Shown: positions 24,833 through 34,402 of the stretch, one piece after another
Layout: the number at the start of each line of letters is the position of its first letter
Position numbering within the stretch: position 1 is the stretch's first letter
Assembly (NCBI RefSeq): GCF_036346855.1
Contig: NZ_CP107841.1
Span: forward strand, 8,808,001-8,872,000
DNA length: 64,000 bases
Source: Streptomyces europaeiscabiei
Lineage (GTDB): Bacteria; Actinomycetota; Actinomycetes; Streptomycetales; Streptomycetaceae
Reading direction: 5' to 3'
Notes under the pieces: generated by a model
Seen by the model: only the letters and a program-made list of their open reading frames with translations
Database searches by the model: none
Told to the model about the DNA's origin: nothing
Position numbers and translations under genes: made by a program

Positions 24833-25562
24833 AGGGCTCGTCCAGCCACTCCTTCAGTTCTCCCGTCAACGACCGCTGAAAGATCGTCAACAGCGCCTGC
24901 ACGACCAGTGGTTGCATATGTGCCGAGAGCGACTTCACGGCCTGCGGATCGCGTTCCGCCACCGCGTCGCGGAAGAGCCGCGACAACGCGTGGGCCGCCG
25001 CGCGCGAGTGCTCGATCAGAACGTTCCGCGCCGCGAGGATCGACTCCTCGGACAGGGGTACGTCGAGCAGCTCCAGCCCGAGCCGCAGCAGCCCGGGATC
25101 CACACGAAGACCTTCGCCGTCCCGCTCGACCACGCCGATGTCGACGAGCCGCTCCACCTCCGCCTCGCCGAGGGGCCGCCCCGCGAGCCGGTCGAGCTCC
25201 TCCCGCGTGACCGCCTCCACCGCGTCCGGCGCCCAGGACGCCACCACCGCGCGCTGCAGCGAGAGATCGCGCGGGGTGAGGTCCGGCGGCAGTTGTCGCA
25301 GATACCGTTCGATGGCGGCGAGGGTCATGCCCTGCCGCTGCAGTTCCTCGATCAGCGCGAGCCGCGCGAGGTGATCCGGCCCGTAGTGACCGACCCGGCG
25401 GGGACCGATCACCGGCGGCGGCAGCAGCCCCCGGGTGCCGTAGAAGCGGACCGTACGCACCGTGACCCCCGCCCGTGCGGCCAGTTCGTCGACGGTGAGA
25501 ACGATCTCTCCGGCGTCCTGCCCGGAACCGGTGCCGGTGTTCTCTCCGGTGTCGGTGGTCAT
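24831..25562 (-). CDS. MerR family transcriptional regulator
   Basis: A 243-residue regulator. ATG 25562 is chosen: it lies seven bases after a GATACT -10 element, so the mRNA is probably leaderless. A 20-residue polar leader precedes the winged helix-turn-helix at ~22-90 (LTVDELAARAGVTVRTVRFYGTRGLLPPP, HYGPDHLARLALIEELQRQGMTLAAIERYL). The remaining ~150 residues are helical with no Cys, so it is not a metal or redox sensor of the usual MerR type and may bind a small molecule or lipid. The divergent macro-domain gene starts 82 bases away. It is convergent with the beta-oxidation operon. Confidence 0.9.
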   Translation of the reverse strand: MTTDTGENTGTGSGQDAGEIVLTVDELAARAGVTVRTVRFYGTRGLLPPPVIGPRRVGHYGPDHLARLALIEELQRQGMTLAAIERYLRQLPPDLTPRDLSLQRAVVASWAPDAVEAVTREELDRLAGRPLGEAEVERLVDIGVVERDGEGLRVDPGLLRLGLELLDVPLSEESILAARNVLIEHSRAAAHALSRLFRDAVAERDPQAVKSLSAHMQPLVVQALLTIFQRSLTGELKEWLDEP

Positions 25563-25569
25563 ACAGAGC

Positions 25570-25597
25570 AGTATCGCTGTCCCACCGGTGCTGTGAA
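25570..25597 (-). promoter_or_regulatory. Leaderless promoter of the MerR gene
   Basis: On the minus strand TTCACA (25592-25597) and GATACT (25570-25575) are separated by 16 bases, and the ATG of the MerR gene begins seven bases after the -10. This geometry predicts transcription starting at or next to the start codon. Confidence 0.6.
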
Positions 25598-25644
25598 ACC
25601 TCGGGCGACGGGCGGTTGTCAGTGCGGCCCCGTACGGTGGCGTC

Positions 25645-26124
25645 ATGTCGGGGATCACATACGTCCGGGGGGACGCCACCGTGCCGCTGGGCAAGGGCGT
25701 CAAGGTCATCGCGCATGTCTGCAACGACCTGGGCGGCTGGGGCAAGGGTTTCGTCCTCGCCCTGTCCCGCCGCTGGCCGGAGCCGGAGGCCGCCTACCGC
25801 GCCTGGCACCGCGACCGCGCGAACAACGACTTCGGACTCGGTGCCGCCCAGTTCGTCCAGGTCGGCCCCTACATCCGGGTCGCCAACCTGATAGGCCAGC
25901 GCGGCATCCGCACCGGCAGCAAGGGAGTACCCGTCCGCTACGAGGCCATCGACACGGCACTCGGGCTGCTCGCCGACAAGGTCCTTGAGCTGGACGCCTC
26001 GGTGCACATGCCCCGCATCGGCTGCGGGTTGGCGGGCGGCAAGTGGTCCCGCGTGGAGCCCCTGATAGCCGGCCGGCTGGTCCGGCGCGGGATATCGGTC
26101 ACGGTGTACGACCACGGGGACTGA
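25645..26124 (+). CDS. Macro-domain protein (ADP-ribose-1''-phosphate phosphatase/Poa1-like)
   Basis: A 159-residue stand-alone macro domain, beginning ITYVRGDATVPLGKGVKVIAHVCNDLGGWGKGFV at residue 4: the VRGDAT strand, HVCND (N and D that position ADP-ribose) and GGWGKGF loop are all present, followed by GIRTGSKGVPVRYEAI and MPRIGCGLAGGKW, the second ligand loop. This subgroup removes ADP-ribosyl groups or acts on ADP-ribose phosphate; the exact substrate is not visible. ATG 25645 has no ribosome site and TACGGT lies ten bases upstream, so it is probably leaderless. It is divergent from the MerR gene and could be its target. Confidence 0.88.
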   Translation: MSGITYVRGDATVPLGKGVKVIAHVCNDLGGWGKGFVLALSRRWPEPEAAYRAWHRDRANNDFGLGAAQFVQVGPYIRVANLIGQRGIRTGSKGVPVRYEAIDTALGLLADKVLELDASVHMPRIGCGLAGGKWSRVEPLIAGRLVRRGISVTVYDHGD

Positions 26125-26175
26125 TTCCCGGCCGAGGCGCGGTACCACCGGGATGTGAGCGGGTAGGGCACCGGT

Positions 26176-26652
26176 ATGGATCTTCTCCCGATGGACATCG
26201 GCCCGTTGAACCCCGTCGTCGGGGAACTCGCCGTCGCGGCGGTGCTGTTCGCCCTGGTGTTCCTCTTCTTCGTCCGGCTCGTGCCCCGGATCCAACGCGT
26301 CCTGGACGAACGGGAGGCGGCGACCAAGGGAACCGAGGCGCAGGCCGAAGCCCTGCAGGAGGAGGCCCGGATCAAGCGGGCCGAGGTGGCGGCGGCCCTG
26401 GCCGACGCCCGCCACGAGGCCGCCCGCATCCGCCAGCGCGCCTACGAGGAGGGCGTCGCCCTGATCACCGAGGCCCGCGCCGATGGCAGCCGCGAGTACA
26501 CCACCCTCCTCGCCGAGGGCCACGCCCGCCTCACCGCCGCCCGCGCCTCGGCCGAGGCCGAACTCCGCCTCCAGGTATCGGAGTTGGCCTCGAACCTGGC
26601 CGGCAGAATCATCGGAGAACCAATCGAGGCGAAGACCGGCCCACGCCCCTGA
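26176..26652 (+). CDS. Orphan ATP synthase F0 subunit b-like protein
   Basis: A 158-residue protein with one N-terminal membrane helix (VVGELAVAAVLFALVFLFFVRLV, residues ~11-33) and a long charged coiled-coil (IQRVLDEREAATKGTEAQAEAL through SELASNLAGRIIGEP), the architecture of AtpF. It is far from any other ATP synthase gene here, so it is unlikely to be the main b subunit. It follows the macro-domain gene by 51 bases. Whether it enters an alternative F0 stalk or is a membrane-anchored coiled-coil scaffold is unknown. Confidence 0.8.
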   Translation: MDLLPMDIGPLNPVVGELAVAAVLFALVFLFFVRLVPRIQRVLDEREAATKGTEAQAEALQEEARIKRAEVAAALADARHEAARIRQRAYEEGVALITEARADGSREYTTLLAEGHARLTAARASAEAELRLQVSELASNLAGRIIGEPIEAKTGPRP

Positions 26653-26759
26653 AAGGGGGCGAAGCCCCAAGGTCTCAGTGCCCACCCCCACCCCCATGCT
26701 CATGCGCATATTCAGTGCCTGGGTGCCCGCCCATGTCCTTGGCCGCCTGTGTCACACGA

Positions 26760-26774
26760 TCGGCCTTCGGCCGA
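26760..26774. terminator. Small hairpin downstream of the b-like gene
   Basis: TCGGCC-TTC-GGCCGA forms a 6-base perfect stem with a three-base loop, about 108 bases after the stop of the b-like gene and 109 bases before the next start. There is no T tract, as is usual in this genus. A terminator role is tentative. Confidence 0.35.
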
Positions 26775-26882
26775 CATGAGTGACCCGGTCCCACGCTCCT
26801 TTCAGGCCACATCGTGACCGAAGCCCCGCGAGCCACAAAAGGGCCTCTTTTGCACGGGAGTTGACCGCAGTACCGTCCGCGC

Positions 26883-28847
26883 ATGCCGATACCTGTGCGA
26901 CGCATGCGCTTCACGACCTGGAGATCGCTCGCGACGGCGGCCACGGCCGCCGCCCTCACGGCCACCTTCCTCACCCCTGCGGTCGCCGGCACCCCGGCCC
27001 CCCGGAAGAGTGAACCGGTCTACTCGTACGACAACGCCATCCGCGAGGCCGTCTGGGTGGACACCGGGCTCGACGGCGACCGCGACGGAAAGCCGGATCG
27101 TGTCGCTGTCGACATCGTCCGCCCGAGCGAAACCGACCGACGGGGCCGCGAGATCCCCGTGATCATGGACGCCAGCCCGTACTACTCCTGCTGTGGACGC
27201 GGCAACGAGAGCCAGCGCAAGACGTACGACGCGAGCGGGAACGTCGTCCGGATGCCGCTGTTCTACGACAACTACTTCGTGCCCCGCGGCTACGCCTTCG
27301 TCGCCGTCGACCTCGCCGGAACCAACCGCTCCGACGGCTGTGTGGACGTCGGTGGCCGCTCCGACATCCAGTCCGCCAAGGCCGTCGTCGACTGGCTCAA
27401 CGGCCGCGGCAGGGCGTACACCACACGCACGGGCAGCACGAGGGCCAAGGCCGGGTGGACCAACGGCAGGACCGGCATGATCGGCAAGAGCTACGACGGC
27501 ACGATCGCCAACGGCGTGGCCGCCACCGGCGTCGAGGGCCTGGAGACCATCGTCCCGATCGGCGCGATCTCCTCCTGGTACGACTACTACTTCGCCAAGG
27601 GCGCCCCGCTCTACAACTCCGGCCCCGACTGGCTGTCCGACCGCGTCGAGAGCCCCGACGCCCGCGCCAGGTGCGGAGCCGTCCAGCAGGAACTCGTCGA
27701 CGGGGCACCCCGCACCGGCGACCTGACCCCGCTCTGGACCCGGCGCGACCACGTCAAGGACGTCCACAAGATCGACGCCAGCGTCTTCGTCATCCACGGC
27801 CAACAGGACCTCAACGTCCGCCCCAAGCACTTCGGCCAGTGGTGGGACGCCCTCGCGAAGCACGGCGTCGAGCGCAAGATCTGGCTCTCCCAGACCGGCC
27901 ACGTCGATCCGTTCGACTTCCGCCGCGCTCAGTGGGTCGACACCCTGCACCGCTGGTTCGACCACGAACTCCTCGGCTACGACAACGGCGTCGACGACGA
28001 GCCCATGGCCGACGTCGAACGCCACCCGAACCAGTGGGAGACGTCCAAGGTCTGGCCGCCGCGTGCCACGAAGGCCACGACCCTCCACCCGGCCGAGGGC
28101 AGCGAGCCGGGCGTCGGCACGCTCGGCCTGCGCAAGCGGTCCGGCACCGAGACCTTCACCGACGACCCGGCGCTGAACGAGACCGACTGGGCCGCGTACG
28201 TCGACAGGCCCACCCCCGACAAGGCAGGCTTCGTCACGCCGCCGCTGACCGAGGACCTGCGCCTGTCCGGCTCCTCCAAGGTGACCGTCACCGCCACGCC
28301 CACCACCTCCACCGCCCACCTCTCGGCGGTCCTCGTGGACCTCGGCCCCGACACCGTCCGTGACTACTCCGCCGCGGGCGAGGGCATCACCACCCTCACC
28401 GAGCGCACCTGCTGGGGCCCGAGCACCACCGGCGACAGCTCCTGCTTCCGGGAGACCCGGGCCAGGACGGCCGACGTCGACCACACGATCTTCAGCCGCG
28501 GCTGGGCCGACCTCGGCAACCACTCCGGCGGCACCGGAGCCCGGCTCACGCCCGGCACCCCGTACACGATCACCCTCGACCTGCACGCGAGCGACCACGT
28601 CGTCCCGGCGGGCCACCGGCTCGCACTGATCATCGCGGGTACCGACGAGGATCTCATCGACCCGCCGTCGAGCACGCCCACGCTGACCATCGACCTCAGG
28701 CGGACCTCCGCGAAGGTCCCGCTGGTCGGCGGTGCCGCGGCCTTCCGGAAGGCGATCGCGGGCGCCACCGGCACCCCGGCGGCCTCCGTCCTCGACGGCG
28801 TACGCGACCCGAGCCCGGCCGCCCGGATCCCGGGCGGTGCCGCATGA
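26883..28847 (+). CDS. Secreted Xaa-Pro dipeptidyl-peptidase (S15, PepX type)
   Basis: A 654-residue exported serine peptidase that removes X-Pro dipeptides. ATG 26883 is used, with ATG 26904 possible. Residues ~1-36 form a signal peptide (RRMRFTTW, Ala-rich core, AVAG). The alpha/beta-hydrolase domain has [35 protein letters not shown], the nucleophile Ser ~203 in [10 protein letters not shown], Asp in [10 protein letters not shown] and His in TGHVDPF. Residues ~440-625 are the galactose-binding-like C-terminal domain of the family ([42 protein letters not shown]). It overlaps the following carboxypeptidase by four bases (ATGA), so the two are translated together and probably act together on extracellular peptides. 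Confidence 0.94.
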   Translation: MPIPVRRMRFTTWRSLATAATAAALTATFLTPAVAGTPAPRKSEPVYSYDNAIREAVWVDTGLDGDRDGKPDRVAVDIVRPSETDRRGREIPVIMDASPYYSCCGRGNESQRKTYDASGNVVRMPLFYDNYFVPRGYAFVAVDLAGTNRSDGCVDVGGRSDIQSAKAVVDWLNGRGRAYTTRTGSTRAKAGWTNGRTGMIGKSYDGTIANGVAATGVEGLETIVPIGAISSWYDYYFAKGAPLYNSGPDWLSDRVESPDARARCGAVQQELVDGAPRTGDLTPLWTRRDHVKDVHKIDASVFVIHGQQDLNVRPKHFGQWWDALAKHGVERKIWLSQTGHVDPFDFRRAQWVDTLHRWFDHELLGYDNGVDDEPMADVERHPNQWETSKVWPPRATKATTLHPAEGSEPGVGTLGLRKRSGTETFTDDPALNETDWAAYVDRPTPDKAGFVTPPLTEDLRLSGSSKVTVTATPTTSTAHLSAVLVDLGPDTVRDYSAAGEGITTLTERTCWGPSTTGDSSCFRETRARTADVDHTIFSRGWADLGNHSGGTGARLTPGTPYTITLDLHASDHVVPAGHRLALIIAGTDEDLIDPPSSTPTLTIDLRRTSAKVPLVGGAAAFRKAIAGATGTPAASVLDGVRDPSPAARIPGGAA

Positions 28848-30121
28848 GGGCCCGCATCGCTGCGCTGATCGCCACCGCGCTCGCCGCACCCCTGCTGCCG
28901 ACGCCCGCGTACGCGACGGACACCACCCCGCCCCGCACCGGATTCGAGCAGTCGGGCGGCGCCCGCTGGACCAGTCAGCCCGAGGAGCAGGAGTTCCTCG
29001 CCGCCGTGGACCGGGGAAGCGACCGTGTGTCGATCACTCGTATCGGCACGACCGAGCAGGACCGCCCGCTCCAGCTCGTCCGCATCGGCACCCGCCCCAC
29101 CACGCGCACGGTCCTCCTCATCTGTAGCCAGCACGGCGACGAGCCCTCGGGCCGCGACGCCTGCCTCACCACGATCCGCGACCTCGCCCACGCCAGGGAC
29201 AAGCGGACCGAGCGGCTGCTGAGATCCACCACCGTGCTCGTCGTGCCCACGGCCAACCCCGACGGCCGGGCCGCCGACACCCGGGGCAACAGCGACGGCG
29301 TCGACATCAACCGCGACCACCTCGCCCTGCGAACGGCCGAGGGGCGGGCACTCGCCGCCGTCGTACGCGACCGCGAACCCGACGTCGTCTACGACCTGCA
29401 CGAGTACGGCGCCACACCCCTGTACTACGACAAGGACCTCTTCGACCTCTGGCCGCGCAACCTCAACACCGACGCGGCCGTCCACACCGAGGCCCGCAAC
29501 CTGTCCCTGAACCACGTATGCCCGGCCGCGGGGGCCGCCCGCCACTCGACCGGCACGTACGGCATCTGGACCGATCCGGTCACCGGCGACCCGATCCGCC
29601 AGGTCGCGGGCGACGGCCAGGAACGCATCCTGCGGAACATGTCCGGAATCAAGCACTCCGTCGGACTGCTGATCGAGAGCCGCGTGGAACCGCTGACGGC
29701 CGGCGTCGAGGAGCCCGCCAACAACCGGCGCAGGGTGAACTCCCAGCTCGCCGCCCTGAAAGGCCTGTTCGGGTTCGCCGGTGAACGCGGCCGGCAGGTC
29801 GACCGGGTGACCGGCGCGGCCCGTCTCGCCGGCTTCCGCGACACCGGCCCGGTCTACCTCGGCGGGGCGGACAACGACCCCGCCGAACCCGCCGAGGTGA
29901 TCCAGGACCCGCCCTGCGGCTACCGGCTCACCGCACGGCAGTACGAGGAGTTCGGGGACGAGCTGGCCCTGCACGGCGTCCGCGTACGGCCCGGGAACGA
30001 CGCTGACGGCGGCGGTGTCCGCGTACTGCTGCGCCAGAAACTGCGCGCGCTCGTCCCGCTGCTGCTCGACGAGCGGGCGCCGTACCGCCTGACGGTGGGA
30101 GAGCCCGACACCACCTGTTGA
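28844..30121 (+). CDS. Secreted M14 family zinc carboxypeptidase
   Basis: A 425-residue exported metallopeptidase. ATG 28844 overlaps the previous stop. Residues 1-24 are a signal peptide (AYA). Zinc ligands are His 97 and Glu 100 in [13 protein letters not shown] and a later His in [33 protein letters not shown] carries the substrate-carboxylate Arg/Asn, and a Glu in GLLIESR is the likely catalytic base. About 100 extra C-terminal residues follow the catalytic domain. It would trim C-terminal residues from peptides in the medium or wall. Coupling to the X-Pro peptidase suggests a joint peptide-scavenging role. Confidence 0.92.
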   Translation: MRARIAALIATALAAPLLPTPAYATDTTPPRTGFEQSGGARWTSQPEEQEFLAAVDRGSDRVSITRIGTTEQDRPLQLVRIGTRPTTRTVLLICSQHGDEPSGRDACLTTIRDLAHARDKRTERLLRSTTVLVVPTANPDGRAADTRGNSDGVDINRDHLALRTAEGRALAAVVRDREPDVVYDLHEYGATPLYYDKDLFDLWPRNLNTDAAVHTEARNLSLNHVCPAAGAARHSTGTYGIWTDPVTGDPIRQVAGDGQERILRNMSGIKHSVGLLIESRVEPLTAGVEEPANNRRRVNSQLAALKGLFGFAGERGRQVDRVTGAARLAGFRDTGPVYLGGADNDPAEPAEVIQDPPCGYRLTARQYEEFGDELALHGVRVRPGNDADGGGVRVLLRQKLRALVPLLLDERAPYRLTVGEPDTTC

Positions 30122-30204
30122 ACAAGAAAGGATCCAGGTCACATGGGGTAGAGGTTTCTGGGCAGGAGAGGGTCAGTTCCAGCCACTCCCGAAAGGTTCC
30201 ACCT

Positions 30205-31929
30205 GTGACGCACGACCATCGCACCACCCACCACGGGGGAGGCGCGCTTCCAGGCTCGGAGGCGGGTCTCCCCGGCGGCGGGCGGCCCCGGACGGACCGC
30301 GTCGTTTTCGGCGTGACGGCGGCACTCACCCTGGCCTTCGTGCTCTGGGGTGCCATCTGGACGGACTCGCTCGAAACCGCCTCCGGCAAGCTGCTGAGCG
30401 GCCTGATCCACAACGGTGGCTGGGCCTTCATGCTGGCCGCCTCCTGTTTCGTCGTCTTCGCCCTCTGGCTCGCGGTCAGCCGCTACGGCCGCATCCACCT
30501 CGGGGTCGAGGGCGAGAAGCCCGAGTTCCGCACGGTCTCCTGGGTCGCCATGATGTTCAGCGCCGGCATGGGCATCGGCCTGATGTTCTACGGCGTCAGT
30601 GAGCCGCTCGCCCACTACTCCTCGCCTCCGCCGGGCACGAACCCCGAGGGGGCCGGCGAGCGCATGGAGACGGCGATGGCGACCACCCTCTTCCACTGGA
30701 CGCTGCACCCCTGGGCGATCTACGCGGTGGTGGGCCTCGCCATCGCCTACAGCACGTTCCGCAAGCAGCGCCGCCAGACCATCAGCGCCGTCTTCACCCC
30801 GCTGATCGGCGAGAAGCACGCGAACGGCACGGGCGGGCGGGTCATCGACATCCTCGCGATCGTCGCGACGATCTTCGGCTCGGCGGCCTCCCTCGGCCTC
30901 GGCGCCCTGCAGATCGGTTCCGGTTTCACGGAGCTGGGCTGGATGAACAAGGTCAGCACGGGCCTGCTGGTCGGCATCATCGCGGTCCTGACCCTGGCCT
31001 TCGTCGCCTCCGCCGTATCCGGTGTGGAGAAGGGCATCCAGTGGCTGTCCAACACCAACATGGTGCTGGCCCTGGTGCTGGCGGTCTTCGTCTTCGTGGT
31101 CGGCCCGACCATCCTGGTCCTCGACCTCCTGCCCACCTCGGTCTTCGCCTACCTCGGTGACCTGCCCCAGCTCGCGGGCCGCACCGAGGCGTCCGGCGGC
31201 GAGGGCGTGGCCGACTGGCTCGGCAGCTGGACCGTCTTCTACTGGGCGTGGTGGATCTCCTGGACGCCCTTCGTCGGCATGTTCATCGCCCGCATCAGCC
31301 GCGGCCGCACCATCCGCCAGTTCATCGGCGGCGTCATCCTCGTCCCCAGCTCGGTCAGCCTCGTCTGGTTCGCCGTCTTCGGCGGTACGGCGATGAAGCT
31401 GCAGGAGCAGGGCCGCATCGGTGAGGAGGCCACGCCGGAGGGCCAGCTCTTCGCCGTCCTCCACGAGTTCCCCGTCGCCACCGTCTCCAGCCTGCTGGTG
31501 ATGATCCTCGTCGGCATCTTCTTCGTCTCCGGCGCCGACGCCGCGTCCATCGTCATGGGCACGCTCTCCCAGCGAGGCGCGCTCGAACCCGGCCGCTTCG
31601 TCGTCGTCTTCTGGGGTGTCGTCACCGGCGCCGTCGCCGCGATCATGCTCCTCGTCGGCAGCGGCCAGGGCGACGCCCTCACGGGCCTGCAGAACCTCAC
31701 GATCCTGGCCGCCGCGCCGTTCGTCCTCGTCATGATCGGCATGTGTGTCGCGCTGATGCGCGACCTGCGCCGGGACTCCGTGATCGTCCGTGAGGAGATG
31801 GCCTCCGAGGCGGTCGAACTCGCCGTCATCGAGGGCCACAAGCGGTACGACGGCGATTTCGAGATCAGGGTCGGGCCGGGGCAGGGCACGGAGACCGCGG
31901 GCGACCCGATCGGCCACCGCGCCGAGTAG
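30205..31929 (+). CDS. BCCT family transporter (betaine/choline/carnitine)
   Basis: A 574-residue inner-membrane transporter, usually Na+- or H+-coupled and osmoregulatory. GTG 30205 follows AAAGG at about eight bases. About 12 membrane segments are visible, with family markers FSAGMGIGLMFYGVSEPL and the signature YWAWWISWTPFVGMFIARIS (with the aromatic box for the quaternary ammonium) at ~360. A Gly-rich SGADAASIVMG loop follows. The N-terminal tail is short (THDHRTTHHGGG) and the C-terminal tail charged. It lies 83 bases after the carboxypeptidase and may be on the same transcript. Glycine betaine, proline betaine or choline are plausible substrates; the sequence does not decide. Confidence 0.94.
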   Translation: MTHDHRTTHHGGGALPGSEAGLPGGGRPRTDRVVFGVTAALTLAFVLWGAIWTDSLETASGKLLSGLIHNGGWAFMLAASCFVVFALWLAVSRYGRIHLGVEGEKPEFRTVSWVAMMFSAGMGIGLMFYGVSEPLAHYSSPPPGTNPEGAGERMETAMATTLFHWTLHPWAIYAVVGLAIAYSTFRKQRRQTISAVFTPLIGEKHANGTGGRVIDILAIVATIFGSAASLGLGALQIGSGFTELGWMNKVSTGLLVGIIAVLTLAFVASAVSGVEKGIQWLSNTNMVLALVLAVFVFVVGPTILVLDLLPTSVFAYLGDLPQLAGRTEASGGEGVADWLGSWTVFYWAWWISWTPFVGMFIARISRGRTIRQFIGGVILVPSSVSLVWFAVFGGTAMKLQEQGRIGEEATPEGQLFAVLHEFPVATVSSLLVMILVGIFFVSGADAASIVMGTLSQRGALEPGRFVVVFWGVVTGAVAAIMLLVGSGQGDALTGLQNLTILAAAPFVLVMIGMCVALMRDLRRDSVIVREEMASEAVELAVIEGHKRYDGDFEIRVGPGQGTETAGDPIGHRAE

Positions 31930-32022
31930 GTGGTCGCGAGCGTCGCCGTCGGGGCCGCGGGGAGTCGGCGGCTGCGGGGCCGTCCGTGGCCGGTCACGCA
32001 GTTCCCCGCGGGCCCCTGACGG

Positions 32023-32973
32023 TCATCCGGCAGCGAGTCGTGCTGCCTCTCCCGCGCATCCCCAGGCCACCGTGACCCCGGCCCCACCGTGCCCGTAGTT
32101 GTGCACCAGCACCCGCCCGCCCGGCAGGAGTTCCCGCTCCAGACGCACTGCCGGGCGCGCGGGGCGCAACCCCACCCGGTGCTCGATGATCCGCGCCCCC
32201 CGGATCTCGGGCCGAACCGCCGCGCACCGCTGCACGATCTTCTCCGCGACCACCGGATCGGGCGTCAACGACCAGGAGTCCTCCTCCGCCGTACCGCCCA
32301 GGATCAACCCACCCGGCTGCGGCATGAAGTACGTGCTCTCGGACTCGGCGTGATCCACCGAGGTGAGCCAGGTGGCGACCCCGGGGTTCTCCACGACGAC
32401 CAACTGCCCCCGCACCGGCCGTACGGAAGGATCCGGCACCAGCTCCCGCGCACCCAGTCCCGTGCAGTTGACGACGACGGGCGCGTCGACCGCCGCGAGG
32501 TCCGTGACCGTACGTTCCTCCACCGTCCCGCCCGCAGCGACGAACCGCTCGCGCAGCCACCGCAGATGGACCGGCATGTCGATCAGCGGCAGCCGCGCCC
32601 ACAGCCCGACCCCCCGGTACTCCTCGGCCGTCGTCGCCCGCAGACCGGCCACCCGCGAGGCCCACGCACCGAGCCCGTCCAGCTCGGTCTCGCCGTGTAC
32701 GCCCTCGACCATGCGTACGCCCGTCTCGTCGGACCGGGCCGCCAACTCCTCGTACACGGCCAGGGTGACGAGCGCCCATTCGCCGACGAGCTCCTCCGGC
32801 TCGATCCGGTAGGGCCACCACAGCCCGCCCGCGACGGCGGACGTCGTCCGCTCCGCGGGCTCCCGTGCCCAGATCCGCACCCGTCGGCCGCTCTCCGCCA
32901 GAACGACGGCCGTCGTGAGACCGACGACCCCGCCACCGACCACGATCACATCACTGTTCGATTCATGGGTCAC
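32023..32973 (-). CDS. FAD-dependent oxidoreductase, D-amino-acid oxidase type
   Basis: A 316-residue flavoprotein starting at GTG 32973 (THESNSDVIVVGGGVVGLTTAVVLAESG). The FAD-binding GGGVVGL is at ~13-19. DAO-like segments include AGGLWWPYRIEPEE, the substrate-domain VVVNCTGLGARELV, PVRGQLVVVENP, TYFMPQPGGLILGGTAEEDSW and the C-terminal HNYGHGGAGVTVAWGCA, which closes over FAD. It would oxidise a D-amino acid to a keto acid, ammonia and H2O2. No ribosome site is evident, and the start may be leaderless. It is divergent from the following gene, 66 bases away. Confidence 0.93.
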   Translation of the reverse strand: MTHESNSDVIVVGGGVVGLTTAVVLAESGRRVRIWAREPAERTTSAVAGGLWWPYRIEPEELVGEWALVTLAVYEELAARSDETGVRMVEGVHGETELDGLGAWASRVAGLRATTAEEYRGVGLWARLPLIDMPVHLRWLRERFVAAGGTVEERTVTDLAAVDAPVVVNCTGLGARELVPDPSVRPVRGQLVVVENPGVATWLTSVDHAESESTYFMPQPGGLILGGTAEEDSWSLTPDPVVAEKIVQRCAAVRPEIRGARIIEHRVGLRPARPAVRLERELLPGGRVLVHNYGHGGAGVTVAWGCAGEAARLAAG

Positions 32974-33039
32974 GCAGGGACGTTAACGGAATATGGCATG
33001 CCGTGCTCACAAGTCTGTCTTTGTGGGGATACTCACACC

Positions 33040-34068
33040 ATGTCTGCCGAGTACGCGACCTTCGGCCTGGCACCGGCGATGCGAGCCGGTGGCGTCCTCG
33101 CCAACGGTGCCTACCAGGTGCACCGGGACTTCGTGGACTTCATCGTCGACGGACGCCCGCTGCTGTTCCAGCTCTCCGACCTCGACGCCGTCTCCCCACT
33201 CGCCTCCGACGTCCCGCCCTCGATCTTCACCGCCCAGGTGCGCAGCCTGCTCCTGGAAGCCGACGCACCACTGACACGCGGCCGCTATGTCATCTACGGC
33301 TGCCCCGAATGCGCCGACCTCGCCTGCGGAGCCGTCACCGCGGTCATAGAGCGGGACGGCGAGGACTACGTGTGGCGGGACTTCGCCTGGCAGACGGAGG
33401 AGGAGGCCGACCTCAAGCTGAACGGCTACACGGGCATCGGTCCTTTCCGGTTCCACGGCCCCGAGTACCGCAGCGCCCTGCAGTCCCTGCTGCGCGAGTC
33501 CGCCGCCGAGCCGTCGGCCCGCCGCCGGGTCCTCCTCATCGGTGCCCGTGTCGCCGTCCTCGCCAAACTCGCCGCCGCCCTGCGCGCCATCGGGATCGGC
33601 GCCGACATAGCGCACGACGCCACCGGCGTGTCCGCCGAGGAACTGCGCACCTACGGTGTCGTGGCCTTCGGCAGGGCCGTCGGCGAGGCGGACCGCGGCG
33701 CCGTTCGGCTGGCCTTCCAGCGCGCGGGGGTCCAGGTCGCGTACGTCGACGGGCTCGCCCCGATCATTCCCCTCCTCGTCGCCCAGATCGAGCACGCCCT
33801 CGACCGCAGCCCGACGGAACAGCGCCGCCTCACCCGTCTCGTCGCCGCCGGAGGGCAGGCGGGCATCGAGATCACCTCCACCTGCCGGGTGGAGCTCACC
33901 GCCTACCGCCTCGACCGGCTGTACCGCCCCCACACCTACCGCTTCTTCGACGGGATCCTCCCTGCGGGCCAGCACCGCATCGGCCTGGACCCGAAGTCCG
34001 TGAAGGGAGAGGCGTTCATCGTGGCCCGCACCTCGGGGACGGTGCTGGTGGAGCCGATGGCGAGGTGA
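33040..34068 (+). CDS. Conserved hypothetical two-domain protein with Cys knuckle
   Basis: A 342-residue cytoplasmic protein, function unknown. ATG 33040 has GGGGA ten bases upstream. Residues ~1-150 hold a beta-rich domain (GGVLANGAYQVHRDFVDFIVDG, LLFQLSDLDAVSPL) with a CPECADLAC cluster and VWRDFAWQTE. Residues ~165-260 are Rossmann-like (RRRVLLIGARVAVLAKLAAALRAIGIGADIA, RTYGVVAFGRAVGEADRGAVRLAF). The end (ITSTCRVELTAYRLDRLYRPHTYRFFDG, LDPKSVKGEAFIVARTSGTVLV) forms a third small beta segment. Streptomyces homologues are loosely called oxidoreductases, without support I know of. The Cys knuckle suggests a metal site. Confidence 0.75.
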   Translation: MSAEYATFGLAPAMRAGGVLANGAYQVHRDFVDFIVDGRPLLFQLSDLDAVSPLASDVPPSIFTAQVRSLLLEADAPLTRGRYVIYGCPECADLACGAVTAVIERDGEDYVWRDFAWQTEEEADLKLNGYTGIGPFRFHGPEYRSALQSLLRESAAEPSARRRVLLIGARVAVLAKLAAALRAIGIGADIAHDATGVSAEELRTYGVVAFGRAVGEADRGAVRLAFQRAGVQVAYVDGLAPIIPLLVAQIEHALDRSPTEQRRLTRLVAAGGQAGIEITSTCRVELTAYRLDRLYRPHTYRFFDGILPAGQHRIGLDPKSVKGEAFIVARTSGTVLVEPMAR

Positions 34069-34402
34069 GGGACCACCGCGCCCTTTCAGGGGCGCGGGGA
34101 ACCGCGCGAACGGGGTCTGGGGCGGAGCCCCAGGGACGGGCAGGGGGGAGGCGGGGGCGAGGAGAAGAACGACACGGGCCACCGGCGGCGGCCCGCTGCA
34201 CAACGAGGCAGCGGGCGCGGCCGACCCTCGCGGGGGCCCGGAGCCGTGCGGGGCCGGGGGCAGACCGCACGGTGCGGCGGCACTGCCTCGCAGCCGGAGG
34301 CCGCCGCGTTCCCGCCTCGGGACGCGGCTGCGACCGCTGGATACGGCTCCGCACCCGACGCGGCTGGGAGCATCCGACCCCCTGTCGTTAGGATCGCCCC
34401 CT
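34069..34402. repeat. Intergenic region with a dispersed palindromic element
   Basis: A 334-base gap. Positions 34081-34150 carry a copy of the dispersed element (CCCTTTCAGGGGCGCGGGG, then GTCTGGGGCGGAGCCCCAG, itself a hairpin). The middle is GC-rich with no recognisable gene. The last 25 bases hold TAGGAT (34390-34395), which would be a -10 element for a leaderless ABC-F mRNA starting near the GTG at 34403. Confidence 0.65.
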
